Assembly (NCBI GenBank): GCA_951812925.1
Contig: OX638369.1
Span: 46,185,061-46,249,060 of the forward strand
DNA: 64,000 bases
Source: Calliopum simillimum
Lineage: Eukaryota > Arthropoda > Insecta > Diptera > Lauxaniidae
Direction: 5' to 3'
Position numbers and translations under genes: made by a program. Numbering within the stretch: the stretch's first letter is position 1; each line of letters starts with the position of its first letter. Positions 44,898 to 56,183 of the stretch are shown in pieces. The notes beneath the pieces were generated by a model. It was given only the letters and a program-made list of their open reading frames with translations. It searched no databases and was not told the DNA's origin.

Positions 44898-45600
44898 CAT
44901 AAATAAAAAAGTCCTTGATGGACAGTGTATCAGCGTATTTTTCGTGTATTTATTTGGGTTTGTTTTTTTTTTTCGTCTGGTACACGAGCTTTGAGTTCAT
45001 TGCAAGAGAAACGAGTAAGACTTATGTGAAATTTGTTGTAGTTGTTGTTGTAATTAATCTTGCTAAAAACACTGTGCTGGAAATTTATGAGCAGCAGTGC
45101 AAATTTTTTCTTGCTTTTCTTACCATCATACAATTTGGTTGTTTCCCATATTTGGCTCATAAGCGAGTTTATTAGTAAAACGATAATATTCGCTTTGTTG
45201 TAATTGCTATTGTTGTTGTTGTTGTTGTTGTCATGCGGTAAATCCCACCATACTCCACTTTTTTTATCCTATGGGAAAAATGTGATTAATTATTTTTTCC
45301 CCACTGCGTTTTCGCCATAAACGCTACTGTTTGTCAGTTAATGCGGGCGCAGACTGTAAATGTTGGTAATTAAATACTTTAGTGCGCGCGTAAAATGAGC
45401 AGCAGCGGCAGCAACTACAACAAATTGTTAAAGTTTTGACTACGAAATAATAAAGCCATAAAAAACAATAAAAAGGATAATTTTAGTGAGTAACTTGTTA
45501 TAAAATACCCATAAAAAGGATTAAGAATTTCTGCAAATTCATCAGTAGCAGCAACAGCAGAAGGGGGCTGACAAAAAACCAAAGGATATAGGACATCGGT
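44898..45600. other. Repeat-poor DNA with GTT microsatellite, upstream of candidate exon
   Basis: GTTGTT run at 45207-45231. TATAAAA-like sequence at 45499 and CATAAAAAGG at 45510 precede a TCAGT initiator-like motif at 45542, with another TCAGT at 45599. These could be core-promoter elements of the candidate gene at 45630 but are common by chance in AT-rich DNA. Confidence 0.3.
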
Positions 45601-45629
45601 CAGTCAGAGTGCGGAAAAAGACAGCAAAC

Positions 45630-45690
45630 ATGAGTTGTGATCATCATCTTCATTTTTGGCATATCGTGCATGTGATTCTGTTTTTAATTG
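45630..45690 (+). CDS. Candidate first coding exon with signal peptide (partial gene)
   Basis: ATG at 45630 in a good fly context (CAAAC before ATG) opens 20 codons, MSCDHHLHFWHIVHVILFLI. The exon then ends at GTGAGTAATA (45691), a near-consensus 5' splice site, one base into the next codon. A hydrophobic stretch of about nine residues after a short polar start fits a signal peptide. A phase-1 intron directly after the signal peptide is common in secreted and immunoglobulin-superfamily genes. The surrounding kilobase is free of transposons. No downstream exon was identified here, so it is a prediction only. I do not recognise the gene; a chance ATG-plus-donor is the alternative. Confidence 0.3.
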
Positions 45691-46054
45691 GTGAGTAATA
45701 AAATTTTCTTTTAATTTGATTTCGATAAAATATTAAGTTCTTCAAGAGACAATCAATGAATGCAATATGTACTACGTTTCCACCGGAGATTTAGCTTTGA
45801 TGAGATCTATAAATCCTACCCGTTTCCACAAATGTCAAAAGCAGGAAAATAAAAGTTAGTTTTCCTTTTTTCCCTAATTATCTTTGATTTGCTTTGCCCT
45901 TAATGACATTTTATACCAATGGTCACTTGGTTGAAAATAACATAAATCGACAGCCCTGCTGAGATTTTTACGCATACACTAAAAAATTATAGTTTTCTTT
46001 TTTTAGTTTTGATTCCCCTTTAAAACTTTTTTGGCATTAAATTCCGATTTTTTT

Positions 46055-46135
46055 CCCAAAAAGTTTGAAATTTATTCCAAAAAAGTATAAAATTTATTCC
46101 AAAAAAGTATGAAATTTATTCCAAAATAGTTTAAA
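46055..46135. repeat. 22-bp tandem repeat, about 3.7 copies
   Basis: Unit CCAAAAAAGTATGAAATTTATT, starts at about 46055, 46077, 46099 and 46121. The constant 22-bp period with few mismatches marks a minisatellite. Confidence 0.85.
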
Positions 46136-47305
46136 ATGAATACTTTTTTTAAACTAAAGTTTTTACTGCGCAGATTTAAAATATATCTCTGCAGAAATAA
46201 ATTTATTTTTGTTAGGTAAGTCACGTGATTTACGCCAAGATTTAGAGCAATTGCAATAACTCAAGAACGGTGAGTCACACGATAAAAAGTGCTATGATCT
46301 ATTTATTTTGTGGAGAATCACATTTTATACAGGTTATACGCGAAACGAGCAAATTGAGTGCACTAGCGAGCGGTTGGGGACAGTCGGGAGAATGAGTTTC
46401 ACACTTTATGTTATAATTTCATAGTAAAAAATCAAGAATTATTTTTTTATTTTAAGATTCTAGTATTTATATAGACACTGTCGTTAAGTATTTGTACTAA
46501 ATAATTAAAATATCAAACTTGAACGGTAAATTTTTCGGAGATTCCGAAGCACCATGAATGAAACTTTCCTATAATTAACTAGATCTTAGGTGCTTAATTT
46601 TTTCAAAAATCTAGTCTTTTATCTAAACTCTATTTTATTATCAGTTTATTCTACTGAAAGCATTAAGCATTTGAACTATCAATTGACTAAGAATACTTGT
46701 GTATTTGGAAGAAAGCAATTTTTGGAAAAGCATGAAATTTTATCAGTGAAACATTCCGTATCGTACATTCATACACACCCATGTAGTAAGATAACCAGAT
46801 TTAAACGTATATTGTATAAAAATTTAGTTTTAATTGCATAAAGCCTTCCGCTCTGTTGACAAGATAATTGTTATCAATATTTGTGCCTAAAATACAAAAG
46901 ATTTTCGAAGGAAGAGAAATTCTTGTTGTTATGTATTTTGTTGAAACAGTCAATTCACGAAATACATTTAATTCTAATTTGTTAACGCAAATTATTTCAG
47001 TCTCTACTTCTGTACCTTACTTTCCTGTTTTGCTGTTCAACGATAGAGGATAGGAATGGTACTAAATCGATGTGTCATAAAGAACTGAATTGACAATCAA
47101 TGTAGTCGTTTGAATGATGTAGTTGGTTTCTTAGTAATTAAGTACTAGAATTGCCTAATGGTCAAAAATTTATCACAAATATATTAAATAATTTTGGTAC
47201 TTTTTGGACAGTTTTAGTACTATTTTTGCTATTTGGTACAAAATAGAAAAGCTCATTTATCATCTCTAGTAAAATGGCAAATGTAAAACGAAAAGAAAAC
47301 AAAAA
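46136..47305. other. AT-rich unique DNA, no gene seen
   Basis: Frames at 46590-46841 and 46868-47053 lack any recognisable domain. Confidence 0.45.
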
Positions 47306-47307
47306 AC

Positions 47308-47572
47308 ATGAAGTCAGTGTCAATCACCTTTTTGTCTTTCTCTTCGTGCTCTGTGTTACCGCGTATTTTGTCGTTGATAATATTAAAAAAACTTGCATTT
47401 AATTTTACTTGGCTTAATGGCAAAATATTGAAATAATTTTAACTTAGTGCACATATACACACAAATTTATTTCTAATGGTGTGCAATTCAAAGTACTGCA
47501 CCATTTCTAGCATAGTAAAAAAGGTAGGACAAATTTTTGTCTTCCATATTGATATATAGATATACATTTTGT
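47308..47572 (+). repeat. Dispersed repeat D, copy 2
   Basis: Matches 16304-16570 in the same orientation over its whole length with scattered substitutions; see that entry. Confidence 0.75.
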
Positions 47573-48420
47573 ACCAGAAATTGAGTTCTGATGCTAAGAA
47601 TTGATAGCGTTATTTTGAAATGAACAAAAGTGAATGAGCATAGATCAAGACAAGTAAAATTTTTCTAAAAAGTAAAGGATTCTGTACATTAATATTTCTA
47701 ATATTATATTTAATGAACTATTTAAGCAATATATTTAAAATTTTGGTCAAAAAATTATTGCGGTACAAAAATTTTTTGACTTATAAAACTCAATTATTGA
47801 CCATCAAAACTTGAAAAGGAAAAACATTTCGTTTTTGCCCAAAAAACTTTCTAGCTAAAAAATTATGAAATGCACTTTGATGAAATACTTTTTCAACAAT
47901 GAATTGTAGGTAAAGAAAACTATAATGTTGAGTAAAAAGACAGTTCAGAAAAATTCACCATTTTATAGTTATTAATAGGATGCTTCTAGATATCGCCCTC
48001 TGATTTAATCAGTACTTAGGGTATAGCAATATTTGTACTAAAGTCAACGTCTCGAAAAAGAAGCGTGCTATTGAAAGCTTCATGGCGTGTAATTTTAAGA
48101 GAAAAGTTACTTCTTTCTTGCTGGTAAATGCAAAAATGAGTTTAAGTGTTTCCGACTGCTGTGAGACATCTTCAAATACAGTAAAAACACAGTTTTCTGC
48201 AATTTATTCAAAATCCTGATAAAAAAGCAAATTCAAAAGACGTGTGTTACAGTTCTAATCAGTTTATTTACTTACAAAAATAAAACCTTAACAGTCAAAA
48301 GTTGATGATTTGACCATAAATTAATGAAAAGTTAATTTTTCGATTAATAAAATCATTAAGCAACAAATTCAGAGGTAACGTATCATTATTTTTATGGTAA
48401 ACAAAGTTTAAGAGCGACTC
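47573..48420. other. AT-rich unique DNA, no gene seen
   Basis: Nothing recognised. Confidence 0.45.
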
Positions 48421-48425
48421 TCCCT

Positions 48426-48623
48426 GCATTCGCTTGGAATAGTTGCGAGTCAAATTGAAACCGCAAGGAATATTAACTATACCTTTGCGCATTCGCTTAG
48501 AGTAGTTGCGAATGTCACCTGCTGCATTTGCTTGGAGTAGTTGCGAGTAAGTCACTTGAACTAGTTTGGTAATAAAACATAAGTATTCGTTCTCTCAAAA
48601 AATTCGCTTGGAGTAGTTGGAAG
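48426..48623. repeat. Four irregularly spaced copies of a 24-bp motif
   Basis: GCATTCGCTTGGAATAGTTG starts at 48426, with variants at 48489, 48523 and (as AATTCGCTTGGAGTAGTTGG) 48601. All are in the same orientation with spacings of 63, 34 and 78 bp. The minus-strand frame over it (48295-48555) repeats N-Y-S-K-R-M and Q-L-L-Q-A-N-A, but only because the DNA repeats. Confidence 0.75.
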
Positions 48624-48639
48624 CGCATCCATTGTGTTG

Positions 48640-50270
48640 AGGTGAATACTAGGATTAGTTTGGAACTAGTTTGAAACCAGAACGTTTATATTGACTAACT
48701 TGCACTTTCCTACAGGGTAATATTTAAAAAAATATAAAAAAAAATGTATAAAGTTATGTTTAAAAGTTAACGAAGAAATACATACCAGAAATATCAAATG
48801 TCTTGAAGCATTTGGATTCCACATCACTAGTCGCTTACATACATAAATACTTGCCCGCAAATGTCTAGGGAGTAAACACTCATACTTTTATATTGAAAAA
48901 GCACGTATATTTGTATGCAGCTTACATCTTTTAAAGGATTCACAAAATTGATAACGCTACGATAAAGCAGAGTGCGTGTGTGTGTGCTAAATTTTATGTG
49001 ATCACTTATGAGTGCTCCACGGCGTATACGTAACTTTAATTTAAAGCTTTAACGAAGGACCCGCATTTCATTTCGTTGCTTTGATTATGTTGTTACTGTG
49101 TTACAGTAAAATACGCACACTCACTTGTAAAATGCTTCAAATAACTGAGGGTATGCGTGTGCGTGTTGTTACATGTGCGTTTTTTCATTGTTTTTATTAT
49201 TATTTTGCCCTGTGTGTTGTTTACTTTGCAAACTCTTCTGCTCACTTGACTTCATATAAAAAAATAAAGCAAACAAATTTTGTGTAACTAAATTATTTTC
49301 TAATTAATTATTTATTTTTGGTAAAAAGAAAAAATCTGCTTTTTTGGCTTTTTTGTTATTATTCTTCTTTTATTCTTGAATTTCCTCCTTTTGAATCTGA
49401 ATTGTTATTGTGTTCTTTCTTCGGATGTAACCTTATTTTCTTTTGTTTCCTGACTGACATAAAGGTAGGCATTTGAATGCATAATGCATTAGCGCCAAAG
49501 AAGATCATTGTTTATAGCAGCAAAAAAAAAAACACAAATTCCAAAATTTTGTTTTTCCATTCAATGAACCATTAAAGAACGTATCTTAGATTGTCTCTAA
49601 GTTTTAAGTAAAAATTTTTTGATTCCTAATTGTGTAGGAAAAGTTATTTTCTTAAGGAGTCAACTCATATTTGAATATTGCCTCTTGGAATACAAAAAGT
49701 CCCAAGAGTGTATTTTTTTGCTTTTTTAAAGCGCAGCAAAAAAGGTCTTAAAACTCAAAATCTTTAAGATTTAAAAGACAATTTTGGCAAGAATCGCTTA
49801 AAAAAAACTGGCATTAAAATCCAAAATATTTTTAGTTTTAACAGTTTTTGCTTCTCCCAAGAAAAAAAAAAAGTTACGTCTTTTTGGATTTCAGATGACA
49901 ATATGGGACTTTCAAAGTCGCATATCGGCATTTGCCAAATGATGAACGTGACCGTCGTATAGGTATATTTAATGTGCAAAAAAGTGGAAAAAAAACTGTT
50001 TTACTTTACATTATAGCTCTAAGGTAGCACTGTAATTAGTGCCAACGTTTATAGCAGGCGAAGTCCTGGTTCCAAGATACACGCAAAAAAAGAGACAAAA
50101 CGAACGTGACAAAAATAGAAGTAGTTTTCGTGCCTAGTCAATGAAAGTCAGAATTCAGCGAAACAAGTCAGAATTTTTGAGTAGTTACGACTGATTTTAG
50201 AATTTTATGCAATAATGTTACTTTATAGTGCATTTTGTTTAATTCATATATCTCCTGTACTTTTCCAAGA
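48640..50270. other. AT-rich unique DNA, no gene seen
   Basis: No domain or repeat partner recognised. A short GTGTGTGTGTG stretch lies near 48975-48987. Confidence 0.4.
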
Positions 50271-50287
50271 AATTGTTAAATTAGACC

Positions 50288-51220
50288 TTAAAAAAAAACC
50301 CGTGTCTTGTCGTTTTTCGCCAGCACGTCGGTTTTTTTTTTTTTTTGTATTCGATTTTTGAAGTTTTTTAACCCACTGTGTATGAGGTGTATCATGTGTT
50401 CATTAAACTTATGCAAATTTTAACCCTCTACAACCCCCACATGTGGGCCATTTTTACCCTTTACTAAAAAAGGTACAAAAATTACACCTAAAACTGGAGA
50501 ACATTGAGTCAGTATATACCACAGAAATATTTGTTATAAAATTTCACAATTAGTTGCTGAACAATAAAAAGTCGAAATTTTATCCCGAAACCCAAAATAT
50601 CGTTAAAATCAATTAGGGCTGCTTACAATCAATATTTTGCAAATTTCATTCCACTGTAAAACTTTAAAATTATATTTTGGATAAAACTCGCTGTCACAAA
50701 ATCATAACGAAATCACACAAGGATCATTTTTCTAGAACATATTAACCCATTATATCTTGTTTTAAGGGTATTTTTGACCCTTTTTCCTAAAAACTGGGCT
50801 AAAATGGGTTTAAAAATTCTGCAAAAATATTCTACAAAAAATTTCACTAGGAGTTATCAAAGGCGAAAAATATTTAAAACTTAAGGAAAATGCGTCAGGG
50901 ATGTAATAAATATGCAATGTGAAAAGTTCTAATTGATTTTAAGGATTTGTGGGCTTTGGTCTAAAATTTCGATTTTTTGTGTTTAGCAACTAGTAATGAA
51001 ATTTTATAACAAATATTTCTGTGATGCATAAGTTTGCTGAACACATGATACACCTCAGATGTAAGGATAATATAGTTAAGTTCATCGACTTAGCACAAGA
51101 ATGCGTTATTTCTGTTTTTTTTTTTCATGTACAGTGGATAAAAAAAATTCAAAAATGTAAAAAAAAAAAATCTGACGTGCTCGAGAAAAACGACGAGACA
51201 CGGGTATTTTTTTTTTTTTT
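50288..51220. mobile_element. ~930-bp inverted-repeat element
   Basis: Outer ends: CCCGTGTCTTGTCGTTTTTC, then GCACGTCGG on the left; GACGTGCTCGAGAAAAACG, then ACGAGACACGGG on the right. Inner arms share GAGGTGTATCATGTGTTCA and AACTTATGCA in opposite orientation. The right arm has about 65 bp extra between inner and outer blocks. GGGT-rich words (TTTTTACCCTTT, GGGTATTTTTGACCC) lie inside. Non-coding. Confidence 0.75.
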
Positions 51221-52380
51221 TTTGATGTCTACTTTAAGCATTTTTTGGATTTTCTCATATGTTTTACAAAAAGTTTGAAATTGTCGAACAGTGTAATCTC
51301 ATAAGCAACGAAAAAGTGTTTTTTTTTTGCACATTTAGGTAAAGATATCTCAAAGTCTTTACATCAAAGAGCAATTCTGCGTAAGATTCAAATTCAGCGT
51401 CGTAAAATACGTCGGAAATGTTTATTGCAGTTTATGTTTGCCGACGATTATTGGTTAATGTACTGACGTTGCTGCCCCACAATATCATTATCATTCTTTT
51501 AATTTATTATATGTATCTTGTGTTAGAAAAATAGAACATTCCAAAGACGTGTCCTTGGAGAAAGTTTTCAATTAAAAATACACACACCACAAACTATAAT
51601 TTTCTAATCAAAATTCCACAATACAGAATTTTACCAAACTTGGACGGTTTCTGAATGAAATAAATTATTTATGAAAAAAGTATGCATCTGAATGCTTGAG
51701 CAATCATAGTTTTATGTTGTTGACTTATAAGACAATGTAAGAAGGAAAAGTATTTCAGAACTTAATATAAATATCACCTACTTGACTTTCATTTTAGATA
51801 GAAATATATTTAAAACTAAATCACCCATGTACGAGTAAAAGTTGAAAAAGAATGGTACATTATTTGTATGTAAATCTAAAGCTTAGAGGCTTAATTTTAT
51901 TTATAAATTTTACAATATTACACTTCATTAGCCTAGTCCTTAAAGCTTACAAATTTACAAGCTGAATTTATAAGTCGAATTTTATGATGGTATTTAAGTA
52001 CTTTGTAGTACTAAGTAAAACTTTTTAAGTATTTCTCATTTCATTTGGAAGCTTCTGCCCAATTTTCATAGTAAAAAATTTAAATTGAATTTATTTTGTT
52101 TTTTATTTTTTATAAGTGAAATTTGTTTTGCGCATTTCGTTCATTTTAATTCAGAAAGAAAATTTAATTTTAAAGCTTTTAATGCAATCGCATTTTTGTA
52201 CAAAATCATTTTTTAACAAAACAACATCATGGAGAAAAAGCTTTCATTTGTATGTGTACGTATACGTACGAACGAGTCCTACTCGTAAGTGTATTTAAAA
52301 GCGAAATTTCCATTGCGATTGCCAATGTTGAATGTATGTCAACTTTAATTCGAACAACATAAACAAGGCAACGCTTTTAA
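51221..52380. other. AT-rich unique DNA, no gene seen
   Basis: No recognisable feature. Confidence 0.45.
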
Positions 52381-52750
52381 AGAAAAGGCGGCGGCGGAAA
52401 CCGCGTCTCATACCAACACCACCAGAGCAGGGTCCTTCGTGTGCCACAGCACCACAATATTGAAGTCACTGTTGCCGCTGTTTCTTAAGTGGCATTAAAG
52501 TAGAACGAAAAAAGAAAACAACAACAAAAAGCGGAAAACACAGAACGCAAACATGTTTGCTCCGATGGCTTTTCGTAATACCAAATGAGATGTCAGAAAA
52601 ATTGCCATTTGTGCTTCAAGCAGCCTTATCCAAAAAATTTTTAGTCCACGCGCGCTACCACGAGAACACGATAACGTACCTACATACAAACGTATAAAAA
52701 CAAAAAATGACAGCAAAAAATCACGACTTTATAACACCCCGTTTTCGGTT
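52381..52750. other. Repeat-poor, relatively GC-rich unique DNA
   Basis: GGCGGCGGCGGAAACCGCG at 52388 and CACCACCAGAGCAGGGTCC at about 52419. No clear splice-bounded frame was found. It lies upstream of the candidate exon at 52993. Confidence 0.35.
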
Positions 52751-52992
52751 TCTCTTACGCCCATATTAGGTAACGTGGTTTATTGATACACAGTGGGAAT
52801 GAGACTTGTTGATGTTGAAATTTGTTAGGATCAGAAATAAGTAATGGACTTATATATGTGTTTTGGGCAAGTCTGCACCATAAGTATATATTTATATCAG
52901 TATTTTATTGAATTATAAAGCAACCAATTCTAGCCCTGCTCAGTTCTTCTTATACTTTATCTAAACTCGAGGAAAAAAGCCTCCACAAATAG

Positions 52993-53070
52993 GTCCAACA
53001 AAAACGGCACCAACGACGTGTTTGGTGCCTTGATGGCGCGGGAGACCCGAGATCAACTGGAGCGGTTTGC
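52993..53070 (+). CDS. Candidate internal coding exon, 78 nt, phase 2-2
   Basis: The segment lies between CACAAATAG (acceptor AG at 52991-52992, with a pyrimidine-rich stretch about 40 bp upstream) and GTGAGTG (53071). It reads SNKNGTNDVFGALMARETRD then QLERFA with no stop, and third positions are strongly G/C (AAC GGC ACC AAC GAC GTG). Flanking DNA is AT-rich and the frame closes right after the donor (TGA). Length is a multiple of three, with two bases owed on each side, so it could be skipped without frame change. A second donor-like GTAAGTG lies 10 bp on. Family unknown. It may be a host cassette exon or a transposon relic; it is not obviously joined to the 45630 exon, whose phase differs. 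Confidence 0.35.
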
Positions 53071-53733
53071 GTGAGTGGCGTAAGTGATTAAGTGATTAAG
53101 ATTGTTACGATTTTAGTATAAGCTATATTATGAAAGGTATGAGCTTGCCAAAGATTGAACAAAGTTCCTCAGTCTGGTAGCAATTTTGGTTGCAAGTTGA
53201 CCTAACACTTAAATAAGGTAAAACATACTGTATACGAGGTCTGACTAGAGCAATATATTAAAGTATTTTTTAGTGCTACGAAGCTTAGCAGTCCAAGTTT
53301 TAAATGTAAACAGAAACTGTTGAATTTGTTGCTTATCTGGCTACGGGAATTGACAAAACAGTTGATTCCTGCTGATCAGATTGGGTTGGTCGAAGAGGAG
53401 TCTTTGAAGCACTTGCTTGGGTAGCCACTTGCTCAATTTGTATCATTTTACCTGTGAAGCAGTTGCTTAATATAACGCTTGGATGTGGTTGCTTGCACCG
53501 GTTATCTGGATCCGGATGACGACAGAAAATTTAAAATGGTTTCCAGAAATATATTAATACCCCAATAGAGCAATGATAGGTCGATTGTTCTTATCCAGTT
53601 TCTAGGAAGTACAGTTAATTAAGGCTTTCTGTGATGTATTCATGTAAGACTTTCGATGAACGTTTTGAGAGCAATCTGCTCACCAAAACAATTCAAACAA
53701 TTGAAAGTATTATACCTACTTATCAAAACTGTA

Positions 53734-54768
53734 GGGGAAGAGTACCTACAGCGGGCATGGTTCGGTTGTGGGCACCCCCCACTTTTGACAGAAAACAAAT
53801 GCGGCTGTTCCGACAAATGTTAAGTGCGTGTTATGATAGCATGAAGTTTTTGTGCATTTGCAAGAGCAAACAGACGCATTTGCTTTGCGCTGAGAAGAAA
53901 ATAATTTTTGAATAAGTGAAAGTCAACACAAAAGTTTTTTTCAATCATTTTTCAAGTGCGATAAATCGAAGTGAATTAATCGAAAAGCCGGTTGCAATCT
54001 ATATTTATGCAGGAAATTTATTACATTTTGTGATTCAAAACCGAAACGTTCACAAAACACAATTTGCTCATTGCTTTTCAATGTTGCTGTTAAAGTCGAG
54101 TATGGACCCCGAATTGGTTCGGTTGTGGGCATCCCTCTTTTTTTATTTAAAGCGTGCGTCTTACTGAAATATCGTCGTAAATGCCAACTTTATTAATCTA
54201 AATGGTATTCTTATGCCTTTTTACGTTTTTTTAGTGGAAAGGAAAGAACCAAAAGGTCCATTAAAGATTCGCAGAAGAAATTGATTCAAAAGTTGCTGGA
54301 AAAAAAAAGCGAGGACCAATACGACCTGGACTTTCGCATTATTTGTTTAAAGCTGTTACCGCGCAAATTGACCGCCAACAACTCTATAAAATGTAACAAA
54401 TGCAATCGGCCCGTTCATTTAAAGTGCGCTAACATGCAAGCCAACTGTTTTACTTGCATTCATTGCACTTCAGATGATGAATTTGTGTGAATCAATGTGT
54501 CTAGAAAAAATTAATTTTGCATTTTTCTCCATTTGGTTGCGTTTTACTTCATATTTTCCCATTTTTAGCCGATTTTCTAATGGTGCCCACAACCGAACGA
54601 AAAAATTGTTTTTTTTTTTTTGTCAGAAATGATCACTTCACTATTTTTTTGATATCATTTTTCCAACTGACGAAATCAATTTACTTTTTTTACCAATAGT
54701 TAGCTAAGATCTCTAGCTCTCCAAAGATACTTATTTGTCTGCATAATATGCACTCGGTACTCTTCCCC
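53734..54768 (+). mobile_element. TA-flanked pogo-like deletion derivative
   Basis: Starts GGGGAAGAGTACCTACAGCG; the right end inverse begins GGGGAAGAGTACCGAGTGC. TA flanks both (53732-53733 and 54769-54770). The word GGTTCGGTTGTGGGCACC occurs at 53759, as a close variant at 54116, and inverted at 54582. It retains a last transposase exon. At 1035 bp it is non-autonomous. Confidence 0.8.
54227..54490 (+). pseudogene. Last exon of pogo-like transposase with Cys/His motif
   Basis: A TTTTTTTAG acceptor-like sequence precedes an open frame running GKERTKRSIKDSQKKL to a TGA at 54488-54490. The end reads CNKCNRPVHLKC, then ANMQANCFTCIHCTSDDEFV, giving C-x2-C-x4-H-x2-C-x7-C-x2-C, a zinc-binding tail. 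Similar Cys/His tails follow the DDE domain of many insect pogo-type transposases, where they may bind DNA or chromatin. The DDE core is absent. The open frame begins after the putative acceptor, so translation would need splicing. Assignment rests on tail pattern, TA duplication and the element's GGGG ends. Confidence 0.55.
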
Positions 54769-54770
54769 TA

Positions 54771-56180
54771 CAATTTTGACAAATGTTGACATGTTGTGTT
54801 GCTAAACAATCTTGGCCATGAAACCTGATGATTTTTATGCAATATCTGAGCTTGACTCACGAAGTCTGAGGGCTAGTTTAAAAAGTTCGTTGACTCGAAG
54901 AATATTCCACAAGAACTTTATAAGCTTTCCGAAATGCATGATTGATTGGTTTCGTTGGTTTTTCTTATACTTTTACTTTTATTCCTCTCAGTACAGCATA
55001 TTGTCTACTGTACCCATCGGTATTGTATGGAAAATACAGCATCGCTACTACTGCCATTAGGATTAGTGCCTTGAATGATTTTCGCATTAAAATGTGTTTT
55101 ACTTATTTTGTTTGCCATTTGCAGGATACAAAACAACAATATCTTCTACTGTTTCTGCTGCTTTTCTTAATTTTGATTAGCAGTAAATAAAGCTTGTTAC
55201 AAGCTTGAAGGCAAAGCATTTAAGTTTTGGCATAAATTGTTGTTTTTCTTCCAACTTTTTTTTTTTTGAATTATGCAATTTGCACAAATTCTTAGAAAAG
55301 GGAATTTTAAATTTGTTTACTTCAGATCCTTTTTTGGAAATTTATTTATTTTTTTTTTGTTTTTTTTTTTCGCTTTGTATTTGCTTGTTTGCGCGTGCAT
55401 ATATATCCTTTTTGCATAATTTATCACAAATAGATAATTCATCATAAGAAAAAGTTGTCAAAACCAAAAGTGAATAAAAAAGTATCTTTATTCTTCGAGC
55501 TGACTCGTATTACAACGAACAAAGCGTGAATTGTGTGACATCAAAGGGGGGGCGGGGAGGAATACACATTTTATTTTTTGTTTTTATGCTCTACAAATTA
55601 AAGTATCTATGGGTATTTGTTTCTTTGGGTTTAAATTTATTTGTTTACTTAAAAAACGATTATCAAGCGAAAATATGTAACTTTAGTAAGTGAAAAAATT
55701 ATATGGATGTTTAATTTGGTGAAAAATTTATTTGGAATTGAATATAGTTAGAACAATTCTGTCAATTGTTCTAATCGCATATGATCATTTGTCAAGAAAC
55801 GATACGTAGATTATCCCAATGACAAGTTTCTGGTGGCTTTGACTTCACTCTTTTCTTTATTTCCTTGTGGTTTTCATCAGAGTACCTATATTCGAAAAAA
55901 ATAATAAATTTATAATATATATGTAATAAATAGACACCCCAGTGTCTGCTTCAGCAATAATAAAGTAATATTTACTCTAAATTGCACAAATTTTCATATA
56001 TGTAGATTAGATTATGCTTTCCGCCAGCTATCTTGACTTTATAATTCTAGTAAAAATATTTACGTTTGGATAGACTTGGGTGTCTAACAAGTTTGTAATT
56101 GTAAGTAAAAATAATGTTTCTATCTATCAAACGGACGGACCCCGGTTCGTTTCCTTGTGCGGTCAGTTATTTTTTTTTTT
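54771..56180. other. AT-rich unique DNA, no gene seen
   Basis: T runs near 55256 and 55350-55370, and a G-rich stretch at 55545-55560. No recognisable gene. Confidence 0.45.
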
Positions 56181-56183
56181 GTT

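Noticed and set aside
48295..48555. Minus-strand 86-codon frame with repeated R-N-Y-S-K-R-M
   Set aside because: The peptide repeat reflects the repeated 24-bp DNA motif; spacing is not a multiple of three between all copies.
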